From Lutibacter sp. (GTDB lineage Bacteria > Bacteroidota > Bacteroidia > Flavobacteriales > Flavobacteriaceae): DNA of 43,562 bases. The notes beneath the pieces were generated by a model that saw nothing but the letters and a program-made list of their open reading frames with translations, made no database searches and was not told where the DNA came from. The stretch is from assembly GCA_002733665.1 (NCBI GenBank), contig NVWM01000008.1:1-43562 (forward strand). The letters are read 5' to 3'. The first letter of the stretch is position 1. Each line of letters begins with the position of its first letter. Below, piece after piece: positions 18,272 through 27,497 of this stretch. The translations under genes were made by a program, and so were the position numbers.

Positions 18272-19516
18272 TTAATCTTCTTTATACAATTCAATCAATG
18301 TGATTTCTGGAGCAATCCCTACACGTCCAGGAAAACCTAAAAAGCCTAATCCTCGATTGATATAAATATAGTTTTTTTCATACTTATATAGTCCAGCCCA
18401 ACGCTTATAACGAAGTTTTATAGGACTCCATTTTATCTTAAGAAATGGTATTTCAATTCCCATTTGCATTCCATGAGTATGACCTGAAAATGTTAAATCA
18501 ATATTTTTTTTGCCCTTCACTTTTTCTTCCCACAATGTTGGGTCGTGTGATAATAACATCTTAAAATAATTATCTTCCAATCCCTTTAAAGAATTTTCTA
18601 AGTTTCCTATTTCATGAAACCCTTTTCCCCAATTATGCATTCCAATTAGCGCGATTTTTTGATTCTCCTTTTCTAAAAAAACATGTTCATCTTCCAATAA
18701 ATTAAAACCCATTTCGTGATGGATTTCTTTTAGTCTACTGATGCTTTTTTTTCGTGCATCTTGAGGATAATTACTATAATCACAATAGTCATGATTTCCA
18801 AAAATAGAATATTTTCCATAGTTAGCCTTCAACTTCGAAAAAATGCCAATCCAAGGTTCTGCCTCATCAGAATGTACATTTACCATATCTCCTGTAAAGA
18901 AAATTAAGTCAGGTTTTAGGTCATTTATCATCGGAACAACGCGACTAACTTCATCAAAATCATTAATAAAACTTCCCAAATGCAAATCGCTTATTTGTAC
19001 AATTCTCAAACCATTAAAAGCACTTGGAAGGTTTGGAAAACTTATTTTTTCTTTAAAAATTTTAAACGAATACCTTCCTTTTAAAACTCCGTATGCATAC
19101 GAACCAAAAATGATCCCAGAAACACCTAAACCAACTTTTGTTATAAACGAACTTCGTGATATTGATGTTCCATCAAAAACTTGAGTATCTGTTTTAAAAT
19201 AGGCTATAATTTTTGTAAAAATCCAAGCAATATCATCTAACAGATGAAAGAACACAAAAAACAGTTTGGTAAATAACAATACAAAAAATATTCCTGACCA
19301 AAATCTAAAGGATGCTGGACTTTCGATTGTATACGCTCTAAAATCTGAAGCAATAGTATATAGTTTAAAAAGTACTCCTAAACTTATAAGCCAATATGAA
19401 AATTTGATTGTATTTTTCCAATTAGAATGAAGATTTCCAATCAGATTTGAAATTCCTTTGTATGCATAGGCATCAAACAAAAAAAGGATAATAAAAACTA
19501 TAATTAATCTATTCAT
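18272..19516 (-). CDS. membrane-anchored metallophosphoesterase (YkuE/YaeI-like)
   Basis: A 414-residue protein with about four N-terminal hydrophobic segments (about 1-18, 38-55, 73-105, 128-145) and a C-terminal calcineurin-like domain. Metal-binding motifs are QISDLHLGS (D177, H179), FFTGDMVN, FGNHDYCDY, LLSHDP and FSGHTHGMQMG. The catalytic domain probably faces the outer side of the membrane. Its ATG overlaps the stop of the cytosine deaminase gene by one base (TAATG), indicating translational coupling. Confidence 0.92.
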   Translation of the reverse strand: MNRLIIVFIILFLFDAYAYKGISNLIGNLHSNWKNTIKFSYWLISLGVLFKLYTIASDFRAYTIESPASFRFWSGIFFVLLFTKLFFVFFHLLDDIAWIFTKIIAYFKTDTQVFDGTSISRSSFITKVGLGVSGIIFGSYAYGVLKGRYSFKIFKEKISFPNLPSAFNGLRIVQISDLHLGSFINDFDEVSRVVPMINDLKPDLIFFTGDMVNVHSDEAEPWIGIFSKLKANYGKYSIFGNHDYCDYSNYPQDARKKSISRLKEIHHEMGFNLLEDEHVFLEKENQKIALIGMHNWGKGFHEIGNLENSLKGLEDNYFKMLLSHDPTLWEEKVKGKKNIDLTFSGHTHGMQMGIEIPFLKIKWSPIKLRYKRWAGLYKYEKNYIYINRGLGFLGFPGRVGIAPEITLIELYKED

Positions 19517-19956
19517 TACACACCAATATCTTCATTCCAAAGTGTAGGGTTCTTATCAATAAATTCTTTCATCAAACCTTTACACTCTTGATTGTCAATA
19601 ATTAACACTTCTACTCCATTTTCTTTTAATAATTTTTCAGAACCTAAAAATGTCTTGTTTTCTCCAATAATCACTTTTTTTATTCCGTATAACAAAATTG
19701 CTCCTGTACACATTGGACAAGGCGATAAGGTCGTATAAAGTATACTCTCTTTATATATTGATGCTGACAATCTTCCTGCATTTTCCAGCGCATCCATTTC
19801 ACCGTGCAACACAACACTTCCAGATTGCACTCTTTTATTGTGTCCTCTACCTATAATTTCATTATTATGCACAAGTACAGAACCTATAGGTATTCCTCCT
19901 TCTTCAAGGCCTTTTTTAGCTTCAGCAATTGTTGCTTGCATGAATTTATCGATCAT
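19516..19956 (-). CDS. cytosine deaminase, yeast (Fcy1) type
   Basis: A 146-residue zinc deaminase. Zinc and catalytic motifs are HGE (H51, E53) and PCPMC (C80, C83). Beyond the motifs, the whole protein follows the yeast cytosine deaminase pattern: EGGIPIG, GRGHN, LHGEMDALENAGRL, LYTTLSPCPMCTGAI, and the C-terminal FID-P-W-EDIG segment that closes the Fcy1 active site. A tRNA adenosine deaminase (TadA) would differ at these places. It lies 4 bp after purC in a likely purC-deaminase-phosphoesterase operon, suggesting nucleobase salvage. Confidence 0.85.
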   Translation of the reverse strand: MIDKFMQATIAEAKKGLEEGGIPIGSVLVHNNEIIGRGHNKRVQSGSVVLHGEMDALENAGRLSASIYKESILYTTLSPCPMCTGAILLYGIKKVIIGENKTFLGSEKLLKENGVEVLIIDNQECKGLMKEFIDKNPTLWNEDIGV

Positions 19957-19960
19957 TTCT

Positions 19961-20911
19961 TTATTGATTATTTAAAAATCCCAGCACATTTCTCTCAATC
20001 CGTTCTGCAACATCCTCAACATTTGCTTTTACAAATTTTTCACCTGCTATTTGTTCATACAGTTCTATATAACGTTCAGATATTTCATTGATTTTATCAT
20101 CATTCATCTCAGGAATTGATTGCCCTTCTAACCCTTGAAATCCGTTTTGAATTAACCATTGACGTACAAATTCTTTTGATAATTGTTTTTGTGTTTCACC
20201 TTTTTCTTGGCGTTCGGCATAACCATCAATATAAAAGTATCTTGAAGAATCTGGTGTATGAATTTCATCAATCAAAACAATCTTTCCTTCTTTTGTTTTA
20301 CCAAATTCATACTTCGTATCCACCAAAATAAGTCCGCGTGTTTTAGCAATTTCTGTTCCTCTTTGAAACAATTTACGCGTGTAATCTTCTAAAACTAAAT
20401 AATCTTCTTCAGAAACAATTCCGTTTTTAAGAATATCCTCACGAGAAATATCTTCATCATGCTCACCGTTTGCAGCTTTGGTTGAAGGAGTAATTATTGG
20501 TTCGGGAAATTTATCATTTTCTTTCATTCCATCAGCCATAGAAACGCCACATAAAATTCGTTTCCCTAACTTATACTCTCTCGCAGCATGACCAGACATG
20601 TATCCACGAATTACCATTTCAACTTTAAAAGGATCACATAAATGACCAATTGCAACATTTTCATCAGGAGTAGAAATCAACCAATTAGGAACAATGTCTT
20701 TCGTTGCATCCATCATTTTTGTTGCAATCTGATTTAAAATTTGCCCTTTATATGGTATCTGTTTCGGCATAATCACATCAAAAGCCGACAATCTGTCGGT
20801 TGCAATCATTACTAAAAAATTGTCGTCAATATTATAAACTTCACGTACTTTACCTTTGTAGATTGATTTTTGCTTCGGAAAATTATAATTTGTATCGTTT
20901 ATTGTGTTCAT
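19961..20911 (-). CDS. purC: phosphoribosylaminoimidazole-succinocarboxamide synthase
   Basis: A 316-residue SAICAR synthetase, which joins aspartate to CAIR in purine synthesis with ATP. Motifs are YKGKVREVY (nucleotide-binding strand), [36 protein letters not shown] and [12 protein letters not shown]. Length fits the long PurC class. It is followed at 4 bp by the cytosine deaminase gene. Confidence 0.96.
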   Translation of the reverse strand: MNTINDTNYNFPKQKSIYKGKVREVYNIDDNFLVMIATDRLSAFDVIMPKQIPYKGQILNQIATKMMDATKDIVPNWLISTPDENVAIGHLCDPFKVEMVIRGYMSGHAAREYKLGKRILCGVSMADGMKENDKFPEPIITPSTKAANGEHDEDISREDILKNGIVSEEDYLVLEDYTRKLFQRGTEIAKTRGLILVDTKYEFGKTKEGKIVLIDEIHTPDSSRYFYIDGYAERQEKGETQKQLSKEFVRQWLIQNGFQGLEGQSIPEMNDDKINEISERYIELYEQIAGEKFVKANVEDVAERIERNVLGFLNNQ

Positions 20912-20919
20912 TATTTTAG

Positions 20920-20940
20920 GTGTTGGGTGTTGGGTGTTGG
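20920..20940. repeat. heptanucleotide tandem repeat, 3 copies
   Basis: Three exact GTGTTGG units lie between phoH and purC, just upstream of the purC start on the minus strand (read there as CCAACAC units). A short GGGTAA/TTACCC hairpin (20944-20961) follows. Confidence 0.9.
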
Positions 20941-20984
20941 TTTGGGTAATCGTTTTTACCCTTTACCTCATCCCATTCACCATT

Positions 20985-21932
20985 TTATTCTGTTTCTATA
21001 CTCTTAAATGCTTTGATAATATGTTTCACCAATCTGTGGCGTACAACATCACTTTCTGTTAGATACACCATACCAATACCTTCAACATCTTTTAAAATCA
21101 ATAAGGCTTCTTTTAATCCTGATACTTGTCTGTGAGGCAAATCAATTTGTCCTGGATCACCAGTAATAATAAATTTAGCGCTCTTTCCCATACGTGTCAA
21201 AAACATTTTCATTTGACCATGTGTTGTATTTTGCCCTTCATCTAAAATTACAAAAGCATTGTCCAGTGTTCGTCCTCTCATAAATGCCAAAGGTGCAATC
21301 TGAATAACACCTTTTTCGAGATATGATTCTAATCTTTCTGACGGAATCATATCTCGCAACGCATCATACAAAGGTTGCATATAAGGATCCAATTTTTCTT
21401 TCATATCTCCAGGAAGAAATCCTAATTTTTCTCCAGATTCTACTGCAGGACGCGTTAAAATTATTTTACGGACTTCTTTTTCTTTTAATGCTTTTACTGC
21501 CAATGCAACTGCTGTATAGGTCTTCCCTGTTCCTGCAGGTCCTACAGCAAATAACATGTCCTTTTTTTCCATCAAGTCAACCATTCTTTGCTGATTTGGA
21601 CTTTGTGCTTTAATCAATCGACCACTTACACCATGTACCAAAACACCTTCAGTAGTTTTAGACGATTTAGTTGTTTTTCCATTAGAATTAAGAACACCTT
21701 CAATACTAGTTTCGTCCAATTTATTGTACTTATTAAAGTAATTGATAAGTTGGGTTACTTTTTTCTCAAATTCATCTAAAATTTCAGGTTCTCCATAAGC
21801 CTTAAGTTTATTTCCTCTAGCTATAATTTTTAACTTTGGATAAAATTTCTTAATAATTGCTACGTTACTATTTCGAGGTCCAAATAAATCGTTTGGACTG
21901 ATATCGGTAAGTTCTATTAATCGTTCGTTCAA
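20985..21932 (-). CDS. phoH: PhoH family ATPase
   Basis: A 315-residue cytosolic P-loop protein. Walker A is GPAGTGKT (131-138), Walker B is FVILDEGQN, followed by TRMGKSAKFIITGD. The N-terminal part (about 1-70) matches the KH-like segment usual in the YbeZ branch. Family members are ATPases linked to RNA metabolism and stress. It is divergent from the SAM hydrolase gene. Confidence 0.94.
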   Translation of the reverse strand: MNERLIELTDISPNDLFGPRNSNVAIIKKFYPKLKIIARGNKLKAYGEPEILDEFEKKVTQLINYFNKYNKLDETSIEGVLNSNGKTTKSSKTTEGVLVHGVSGRLIKAQSPNQQRMVDLMEKKDMLFAVGPAGTGKTYTAVALAVKALKEKEVRKIILTRPAVESGEKLGFLPGDMKEKLDPYMQPLYDALRDMIPSERLESYLEKGVIQIAPLAFMRGRTLDNAFVILDEGQNTTHGQMKMFLTRMGKSAKFIITGDPGQIDLPHRQVSGLKEALLILKDVEGIGMVYLTESDVVRHRLVKHIIKAFKSIETE

Positions 21933-22010
21933 ATGGTTATGGTTTTAATTTTTAAAGTGTCTAAAAATGCTTGTAAAAACAAATCATTTATAAATGAATA
22001 TTGATTAGAT

Positions 22011-22040
22011 TTGCATAACAAATTTATACATTTATTTTTG
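22011..22040 (+). promoter_or_regulatory. promoter for the SAM hydrolase-gld gene run
   Basis: TTG (22011-22013) and TATTTTTG (22033-22040) are separated by 19 nt, matching the Bacteroidota consensus. The start codon of the first gene lies 35 bp further on. Confidence 0.75.
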
Positions 22041-22075
22041 TAACCAAACAAATAATTTCAGGAAGTAATTAACAA

Positions 22076-22924
22076 ATGTCTTTAATAACTTTAACTACCG
22101 ATTTCGGACTCAAAGACCACTCTGTTGGCACAGTAAAAGGTGCAATATATACAGAACTTCCAGAAGCAGTTATTGTTGACATCTCTCACCAAATAACTCC
22201 TTTCAACATTGCAGAAACTGCATATGTCTTAAAGAATGCTTACAAAAGTTTTCCTGAAGGAAGTGTTCACATTATTGGCGTAGATTCTGAACTCAACAAA
22301 GAAACTAATCATATTGCTTTAAAATTAGATAATCACTATTTTGTTTGTCCAAACAATGGTGTTATCTCTATGATTGCTTCTGAGTTTAGACCTGAAAAAA
22401 TCGTGGAAATAAATATTCATGATCGTATTGAGAGTAGTTTCCCTGTGCTTGATGTCTTTGTAAAAGTGGCATGTCATATAAAACGTGGTGGCTCTTTAGA
22501 CATCATAGGTAAGGAAATAACTGACTTTAAAAAAATAAAAGATTTACAACCTATAATTTCGGTTGATAACACTAAAATTACTGGAAGTATTATACATATT
22601 GATAATTACGGCAATGTCATTACAAATATAAGTCGAAAATTATTTAATCAAATTGGAAAAGGGCGCAGCTTTGAAATGCTCGTTGGACGCTATACTTTTA
22701 AAAAAATAAACGAAAAATATAGTGATATTATTGACTTCTCATTGCCTATTGATGAGCGCCATCATGATGGAAGTAGATTGTCTTTATTTAATTCTGCTGG
22801 ACTCATAGAAATTGCTATTTACAGAAGTAACTTAGAAACTGTTGGAGGAGCCTCCAATTTATTAGGATTAAAATATCGTGATCAATTAACCATAATTTTC
22901 AAAGATGCTGATACGAATCGTTAA
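22076..22924 (+). CDS. SAM hydrolase, adenosine-forming (DUF62 family)
   Basis: A 282-residue member of the SAM hydroxide adenosyltransferase family, the group that includes the fluorinase and chlorinase. Motifs are LTTDFGLKDHSVGTVKGAI at the N-terminus, DISHQI, FVCPNNGVIS, HIDNYGNVITNI and a C-terminal FNSAGLIEIAI. The usual activity is splitting S-adenosylmethionine into adenosine and methionine with water. It is the first gene of a tight run; the next gene overlaps it by 20 bp. Confidence 0.92.
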   Translation: MSLITLTTDFGLKDHSVGTVKGAIYTELPEAVIVDISHQITPFNIAETAYVLKNAYKSFPEGSVHIIGVDSELNKETNHIALKLDNHYFVCPNNGVISMIASEFRPEKIVEINIHDRIESSFPVLDVFVKVACHIKRGGSLDIIGKEITDFKKIKDLQPIISVDNTKITGSIIHIDNYGNVITNISRKLFNQIGKGRSFEMLVGRYTFKKINEKYSDIIDFSLPIDERHHDGSRLSLFNSAGLIEIAIYRSNLETVGGASNLLGLKYRDQLTIIFKDADTNR

Positions 22925-23190
22925 ATTAAGTTTTCATATAGATAATATACCTACTTTTTTACAGGTATTTGAAAATTCGAAAGAAAAAATACGAAATTCA
23001 AATGGTTGTCGTTTATTAGAATTATACAATGACAAAAATGATAAAGGAATATTTTTCACATATAGTCATTGGGACTCAGAAGACGATTTAAATAATTATA
23101 GACATTCTGATTATTTTAAAGAAGTGTGGAGTAACACAAAACCATTGTTCAATAAAAAACCTGAAGCTTGGAGTGTTGACAGATTACACA

Positions 23191-23204
<14 letters not shown>
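22905..23204 (+). CDS. ABM-domain monooxygenase-like protein
   Basis: A 99-residue protein of the antibiotic biosynthesis monooxygenase (quinol monooxygenase-like) fold: [65 protein letters not shown] 22905 lies inside the previous gene (20-bp overlap). The last residues (SSKQ) and the stop codon are supplied by the first units of the GCAGTAA tandem repeat. The original 3' end may therefore have been replaced or trimmed by repeat expansion. Confidence 0.85.
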
Positions 23205-23326
<122 letters not shown>

Positions 23327-23365
23327 AAAATAAAAAAAATAGCTATAAAACAAGAAAACTTTGAA

Positions 23366-23395
23366 CCTTTAACCTTTAACCTTTAACCTTTAACC
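23366..23395. repeat. heptanucleotide tandem repeat, 4 copies
   Basis: Four exact CCTTTAA units (23366-23393) plus CC, preceded by a degenerate unit (CTTTGAA, 23359-23365). The repeat ends 6 bp before the gldF start codon and so occupies its ribosome-binding region. Confidence 0.95.
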
Positions 23396-23401
23396 AAATT
23401 A

Positions 23402-24121
23402 ATGCTAGCAATATTAAAAAAAGAATTAAATTCATTTTTTTCAACACCAATAGGTTACTTGGTGATTGCAGTATTTCTATTGGCAAACGGCTTATTTTTA
23501 TGGGTTTTTGATGGTGATTTTAATATTTTGAATGCAGGTTTTGCAGATTTAAACAGTTTCTTTTATCTCGCTCCGTGGATATTCATTTTCTTGATTCCAG
23601 CAATTACAATGCGTTCTTTTTCTGATGAATATAACAATGGAACTATTGAGTTGCTAAAAACCAAACCAATAAGCAATTGGCACATTATCATTGGTAAATA
23701 TGTAGCATCTTTATTATTAATAATTTTCGCACTTATACCAACATTAATATACGTTTATAGCATTTCAAAACTTGGAAATCCTGCAGGGAATTTTGATTTT
23801 GGCAGTATGCTTGGCTCCTACTTTGGCTTACTTTTTTTAGCAGGAACCTATACTTCAATAGGTTTATTTTCTTCTACGTTATCAAACAATCAAATTGTAG
23901 CATTTATCATTGCAATTTGCATCTCTTTTTTCCTTTTTTATGGTTTTGAAGCTATGTCTTCGCTCTTTGGAGAATTAGATTATTCTGTACAACAATTAGG
24001 AATAAATGAACATTATAAAAGTATAAGTCGTGGAGTTTTAGACACACGAGATATTATCTATTTTATCAGTATTACCATATTCTTCTTGATAGTAACCAAA
24101 ATGAGATTGGAACGTGAATAA
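23402..24121 (+). CDS. gldF: gliding-motility ABC transporter permease GldF
   Basis: A 239-residue ABC-2 permease with six hydrophobic segments. The opening LAILKKELNSFFSTPIGYLVIAVF, the AITMRSFSDEYNNGTIELLKTKPIS segment and the internal PAGNFDFGSMLGSYFGLLFLAGTYTSIGLF segment are typical of GldF. It works with GldG and the ATPase GldA in Bacteroidota gliding. gldA is not in this window. The stop overlaps gldG by 8 bp. Heptad repeats occupy its leader. Confidence 0.93.
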   Translation: MLAILKKELNSFFSTPIGYLVIAVFLLANGLFLWVFDGDFNILNAGFADLNSFFYLAPWIFIFLIPAITMRSFSDEYNNGTIELLKTKPISNWHIIIGKYVASLLLIIFALIPTLIYVYSISKLGNPAGNFDFGSMLGSYFGLLFLAGTYTSIGLFSSTLSNNQIVAFIIAICISFFLFYGFEAMSSLFGELDYSVQQLGINEHYKSISRGVLDTRDIIYFISITIFFLIVTKMRLERE

Positions 24122-25760
24122 GCAATCTAACACATCAAAAATAACGCTGCTTTTCATTGGTTTGATTGCGCTAAATTTTATTTCTAATAAAGTTTACAAG
24201 CGTTTTGATTTAACACAAGACAAGCGTTATACACTTTCACAACCAGCAATTGATATCTTTGATAATATTGACGAATCAATCATCGTAAAAGTATATTTAG
24301 ACGGTGATTTTCCAACAGAATTTAAACGTTTACAAATTGAAACACGCCAACTTCTTGAAGAATTAAAATCAGAAAATAAAAATATCCAGTTCCGTTTTAT
24401 AAATCCGTTAGATGATGCTGAAGAATTGATTGCAAAAGGATTGCAGCCAAGTCAATTATCAGTTCAAGAAAACGGAAAAGTATCAGAAATTGTGATTTTT
24501 CCTTGGGCAACAGTACAAACAGGAAAGAAGATTGAAAATGTGTCGCTTTTAAAAGATACAAACTCACAAAGTCAAGATGAGCAACTACAAAATTCGATTC
24601 AAAATTTAGAGTATGCATTTGCAAATGCTATTCATAAAGTAACATCAGAAAAGACGAAGAAAATTGCAGTATTAAGAGGAAATGGAGAATTAAGTGATGT
24701 TTATATTGCTGATTTTCTTCGCAAGTTGGGAGAATATTATCGCCTTGCTCCTTTCACATTAGATTCCGTTGCAAAAAACCCAACGAAAACACTTCAAAAA
24801 TTAAATGAGTTTGATTTAACTATTATTGCAAAACCTACTGAAAAGTTTACCGAAGAAGAAAAATATACGCTTGATCAATATATAGTAAATGGCGGAAAAA
24901 CCCTTTGGATGGTTGACCAAGTTCATGCAGAATTAGATAGTTTGATGACAACAGGAGAGTCTCTCGCTTATCCACGAGACTTGGGTTTAACTGATTTATT
25001 GTTTAGTTATGGAGTTCGCATAAACGCTGATTTAGTGGAGGATTTATACAGTTCAAAGATTCCGTTAGCGACAGGAAACGTTGGCAATCAAACACAGTAC
25101 AATCAATTTTTATGGCGGTTTTTTCCTGTAGCGCAATCGGCAAATAATCATCCAATAAATAAACATATAGAACCTGTAAGTTTAAAGTTTACAAATTCAA
25201 TTGACTTGCTAAAAAATGATATTGAGAAAACAGTTTTATTACAGAGTTCTCCGTTATCAAAAATCGTAGGAACTCCGTCTATTATCAGTTTGAATTCTAT
25301 ACGACAACAAGTTGACAAAGAAAGTTTTAACAAAAAAAACATTCCTTTAGGAGTGTTACTAGAAGGTGAATTTAAATCTGCTTATTCAGATAGAGTTCAA
25401 CCGTTTAAGATTACAAATCCGAAAAAAAAATCAGAAAAAAATCAGCTAATTTTAATTGCTGATGGTGATATTATTGCAAATCAAGTAACGCGTGGACAAC
25501 CAGAAAAATTGGGTGTTGATAAATGGACAGGTCAACAGTTTGGAAATAAAGAGTTTTTACTCAATTGCGTAAATTATTTATTGGATGATGCTGGATTGCT
25601 AGATATTCGTTCAAAAACAATAAATTTGAAACTCCTAAATCGTGAGAAAGCATTTGAAGAACGCAGTTTTTATCAGTTCTTAAATGTTGGGTTTCCGCTA
25701 CTTATGTTAACCTTTTTTGGATTGCTATTTAATTATTTCAGAAAGAGGAAGTATGCTTAG
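24114..25760 (+). CDS. gldG: gliding-motility ABC transporter component GldG
   Basis: A 548-residue membrane-anchored protein. One N-terminal transmembrane helix (LLFIGLIALNFISNKVY) is followed by FDLTQDKRYTLSQPAIDIF, a large extracytoplasmic GldG/IflE-type domain, and a C-terminal helix (FLNVGFPLLMLTFFGLLFNYF) with a basic tail. Its ATG lies in the 3' end of gldF (8-bp overlap), giving a coupled pair. With gldF it marks the organism as belonging to the gliding-competent lineage, though motility itself cannot be concluded. Confidence 0.93.
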   Translation: MNKQSNTSKITLLFIGLIALNFISNKVYKRFDLTQDKRYTLSQPAIDIFDNIDESIIVKVYLDGDFPTEFKRLQIETRQLLEELKSENKNIQFRFINPLDDAEELIAKGLQPSQLSVQENGKVSEIVIFPWATVQTGKKIENVSLLKDTNSQSQDEQLQNSIQNLEYAFANAIHKVTSEKTKKIAVLRGNGELSDVYIADFLRKLGEYYRLAPFTLDSVAKNPTKTLQKLNEFDLTIIAKPTEKFTEEEKYTLDQYIVNGGKTLWMVDQVHAELDSLMTTGESLAYPRDLGLTDLLFSYGVRINADLVEDLYSSKIPLATGNVGNQTQYNQFLWRFFPVAQSANNHPINKHIEPVSLKFTNSIDLLKNDIEKTVLLQSSPLSKIVGTPSIISLNSIRQQVDKESFNKKNIPLGVLLEGEFKSAYSDRVQPFKITNPKKKSEKNQLILIADGDIIANQVTRGQPEKLGVDKWTGQQFGNKEFLLNCVNYLLDDAGLLDIRSKTINLKLLNREKAFEERSFYQFLNVGFPLLMLTFFGLLFNYFRKRKYA

Positions 25761-25785
25761 GAATAGTATTACCTAAACTTTAACA

Positions 25786-25814
25786 TTTGTCAAAAGCATA
25801 AATCACTATATTTG
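25786..25814 (+). promoter_or_regulatory. promoter for the DUF2911 pair
   Basis: TTTG (25786-25789) and TATATTTG (25807-25814) with a 17-nt spacer fit the Bacteroidota consensus. The ATG follows 23 bp later. Confidence 0.8.
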
Positions 25815-25837
25815 TTTCTTAAACTTAATTTTATAAC

Positions 25838-26686
25838 ATGATGATTAAAAAAATAATAGCCTTAGTCCTATTTGTTGGATTAACTTATACAACTAACGCG
25901 CAAGTAGAAACTCCACAACCAAGTCCGTTTTCAAAAGTTGAGCAGAAGGTTGGTTTAACTGATGTAACAATTGAATATTCACGTCCTGGAGTAAAAGGAA
26001 GAGCTATTTTTGGAGATTTAGTTCCTTTTGGTAAAACATGGAGAACAGGTGCAAACGCAAATACTAAAATCACTTTCAGTAACGATGTAACTATTGGTGA
26101 GACAACTTTGAAAGCTGGTACTTATGCTATCTATACTATTCCAAATAAAGAATCTTGGGATGTACTATTCTATACTGATTCTGAAAATTGGGGAACACCT
26201 CGTAAATGGGACGAAAGTAAAGTTGCTGCAAAAGTAGCTGCTCAAGTTCATGAAGTACCATTTAATGTAGAGTCGTTTACAATCGATATTAATAATTTAC
26301 AAAGTGATAGTGCAACTTTAGAAATGATTTGGGAAAAAACATTTATTGCTGTACCTTTTTCAGTTCCAACTGACGAAGTTGCAAGTGCTAGTATTGAAAA
26401 AACGATGGCTGGACCATCAATAAATGATTATTTTAGTTCGGCAAAATATTATTTTGATTCTGGTAAAGATTTAAATAAGGCAAAAAAATGGATTGATTCT
26501 GCAGTATCAACAAGCGAGGAACCTGCATTTTGGCATATAAGATTACAATCTCTTATCTACGCTAAATTAGGAGATAAAAAAGGCGCTATAAAAGCGGCTA
26601 AAAGATCATTAGAATTAGCAACAGAAGCTGGAAATGCTGATTATGTAAAAATGAACAAAGAGTCTATTGCAGAATGGGCAAAATAA
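25838..26686 (+). CDS. DUF2911 protein with C-terminal TPR-like helices
   Basis: A 282-residue secreted protein. Signal peptide about 1-22 (ending TTNAQ). A DUF2911 domain spans about 30-165: VTIEYSRPGVKGRAIFGDLVPFGKTWRTGANANTKI and LKAGTYAIYTIPNKESW. A helical C-terminal part (about 195-280, YYFDSGKDLNKAKKWIDSA) resembles tetratricopeptide helices. Function unknown. It is a tandem paralog of the next gene, 28 bp downstream, which lacks the helical extension. Confidence 0.9.
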   Translation: MMIKKIIALVLFVGLTYTTNAQVETPQPSPFSKVEQKVGLTDVTIEYSRPGVKGRAIFGDLVPFGKTWRTGANANTKITFSNDVTIGETTLKAGTYAIYTIPNKESWDVLFYTDSENWGTPRKWDESKVAAKVAAQVHEVPFNVESFTIDINNLQSDSATLEMIWEKTFIAVPFSVPTDEVASASIEKTMAGPSINDYFSSAKYYFDSGKDLNKAKKWIDSAVSTSEEPAFWHIRLQSLIYAKLGDKKGAIKAAKRSLELATEAGNADYVKMNKESIAEWAK

Positions 26687-26714
26687 ACTGATTAATTTTT
26701 AAATTCAAAACGAT

Positions 26715-27203
26715 ATGAAAACAAAAATTCTATTATTATTTACACTTGTAAGTTTTATTTCTTACGGACAAAAAAGTCCAGCAGAAAAAGCACAAGGAAC
26801 AATAAACGGAACAGAAATCACAGTTGAATACAGTTCACCAAGAGTTAATGGAAGAGTCATTTTTGGAGACTTAGTTCCTTATGGCAAAGTATGGCGCGCT
26901 GGCGCAAATAAGAACACTACAATTAAATTTAGCAAGGATGTAAAAATCAACGGTAAAGAATTGAAGGCTGGTACTTATGGTTTCTTTATCATTCCAAACA
27001 CCGGAAAAGGTTGGGAATTAATATTCAATAAAAAAACAGATGGTTGGGGTTCATACAGTTATAAAGAATCTGATGATGCACTAAGAATTCCTTCAAAGGT
27101 TCAAAGTAATGAGAATTCTCAAGAGGAAATGTTATTTAAAGTAACTAAAAAAGAAATTTTATTTTCTTGGAGTGATACTACGTTTACAATGAGAGTTCAG
27201 TAA
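26715..27203 (+). CDS. DUF2911 protein, short paralog
   Basis: A 162-residue protein with signal peptide (ending SYGQ, about residue 18) and a single DUF2911 domain. The EITVEYSSPRVNGRVIFGDLVPYGKVWRAGANKNTTI segment and LKAGTYGFFIIP parallel the preceding gene product. It has no C-terminal helices. It shares the promoter at 25786 and is followed by a strong terminator. Confidence 0.9.
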   Translation: MKTKILLLFTLVSFISYGQKSPAEKAQGTINGTEITVEYSSPRVNGRVIFGDLVPYGKVWRAGANKNTTIKFSKDVKINGKELKAGTYGFFIIPNTGKGWELIFNKKTDGWGSYSYKESDDALRIPSKVQSNENSQEEMLFKVTKKEILFSWSDTTFTMRVQ

Positions 27204-27224
27204 ATTCTCAATAATATATTTCAT

Positions 27225-27257
27225 AAAAAGTCCGCAATTAATAATTGCGGACTTTTT
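27225..27257 (+). terminator. rho-independent terminator after the DUF2911 pair
   Basis: AAAAAGTCCGCAATTA (27225-27240) and TAATTGCGGACTTTTT (27242-27257) are perfect reverse complements. The long stem, with A and T runs on either side, could act in both directions. Confidence 0.92.
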
Positions 27258-27290
27258 AGGTTTTAATAGGCTATCAAAAAACGCTAGATT

Positions 27291-27357
27291 TGTCATTCTG
27301 AATGAAATGAAGAATCTATATTTATAATGAGATTTTTCGGCTGCGCTCAAAATGACA
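27291..27357. repeat. REP-like inverted repeat, copy 1
   Basis: Starts TGTCATTCTGAATG and ends CTCAAAATGACA, imperfect inverted ends of the kind seen in dispersed bacterial repeats. It is preceded by a 50-bp stretch that recurs before copy 2. It sits between the DUF2911 genes and the convergent GNAT gene. Confidence 0.75.
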
Positions 27358-27413
27358 ACATCTTTTATTTCGGACTTTTTAATTTTTAATAAGTTATCAA
27401 AAAATGCTTGATT

Positions 27414-27482
27414 TGTCATTCCTGCGAAGGCAGGAATCTACGCTCAATCTTTTTATGGATTCCTGCCTTCGCAGGAATGACA
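27414..27482. repeat. REP-like inverted repeat, copy 2
   Basis: Perfect 25-bp inverted ends (27414-27438 and 27458-27482). Each arm is itself a hairpin: TTCCTGC, loop GAAG, GCAGGAA. The spacer is 19 bp. It is probably a dispersed intergenic element, present many times in the genome. Confidence 0.85.
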
Positions 27483-27497
27483 TCAATTTAATTACGG

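Noticed and set aside
27159-27419. 86-residue minus-strand frame over the REP-like repeats
   Set aside because: It consists of translated repeat copies and terminator sequence.
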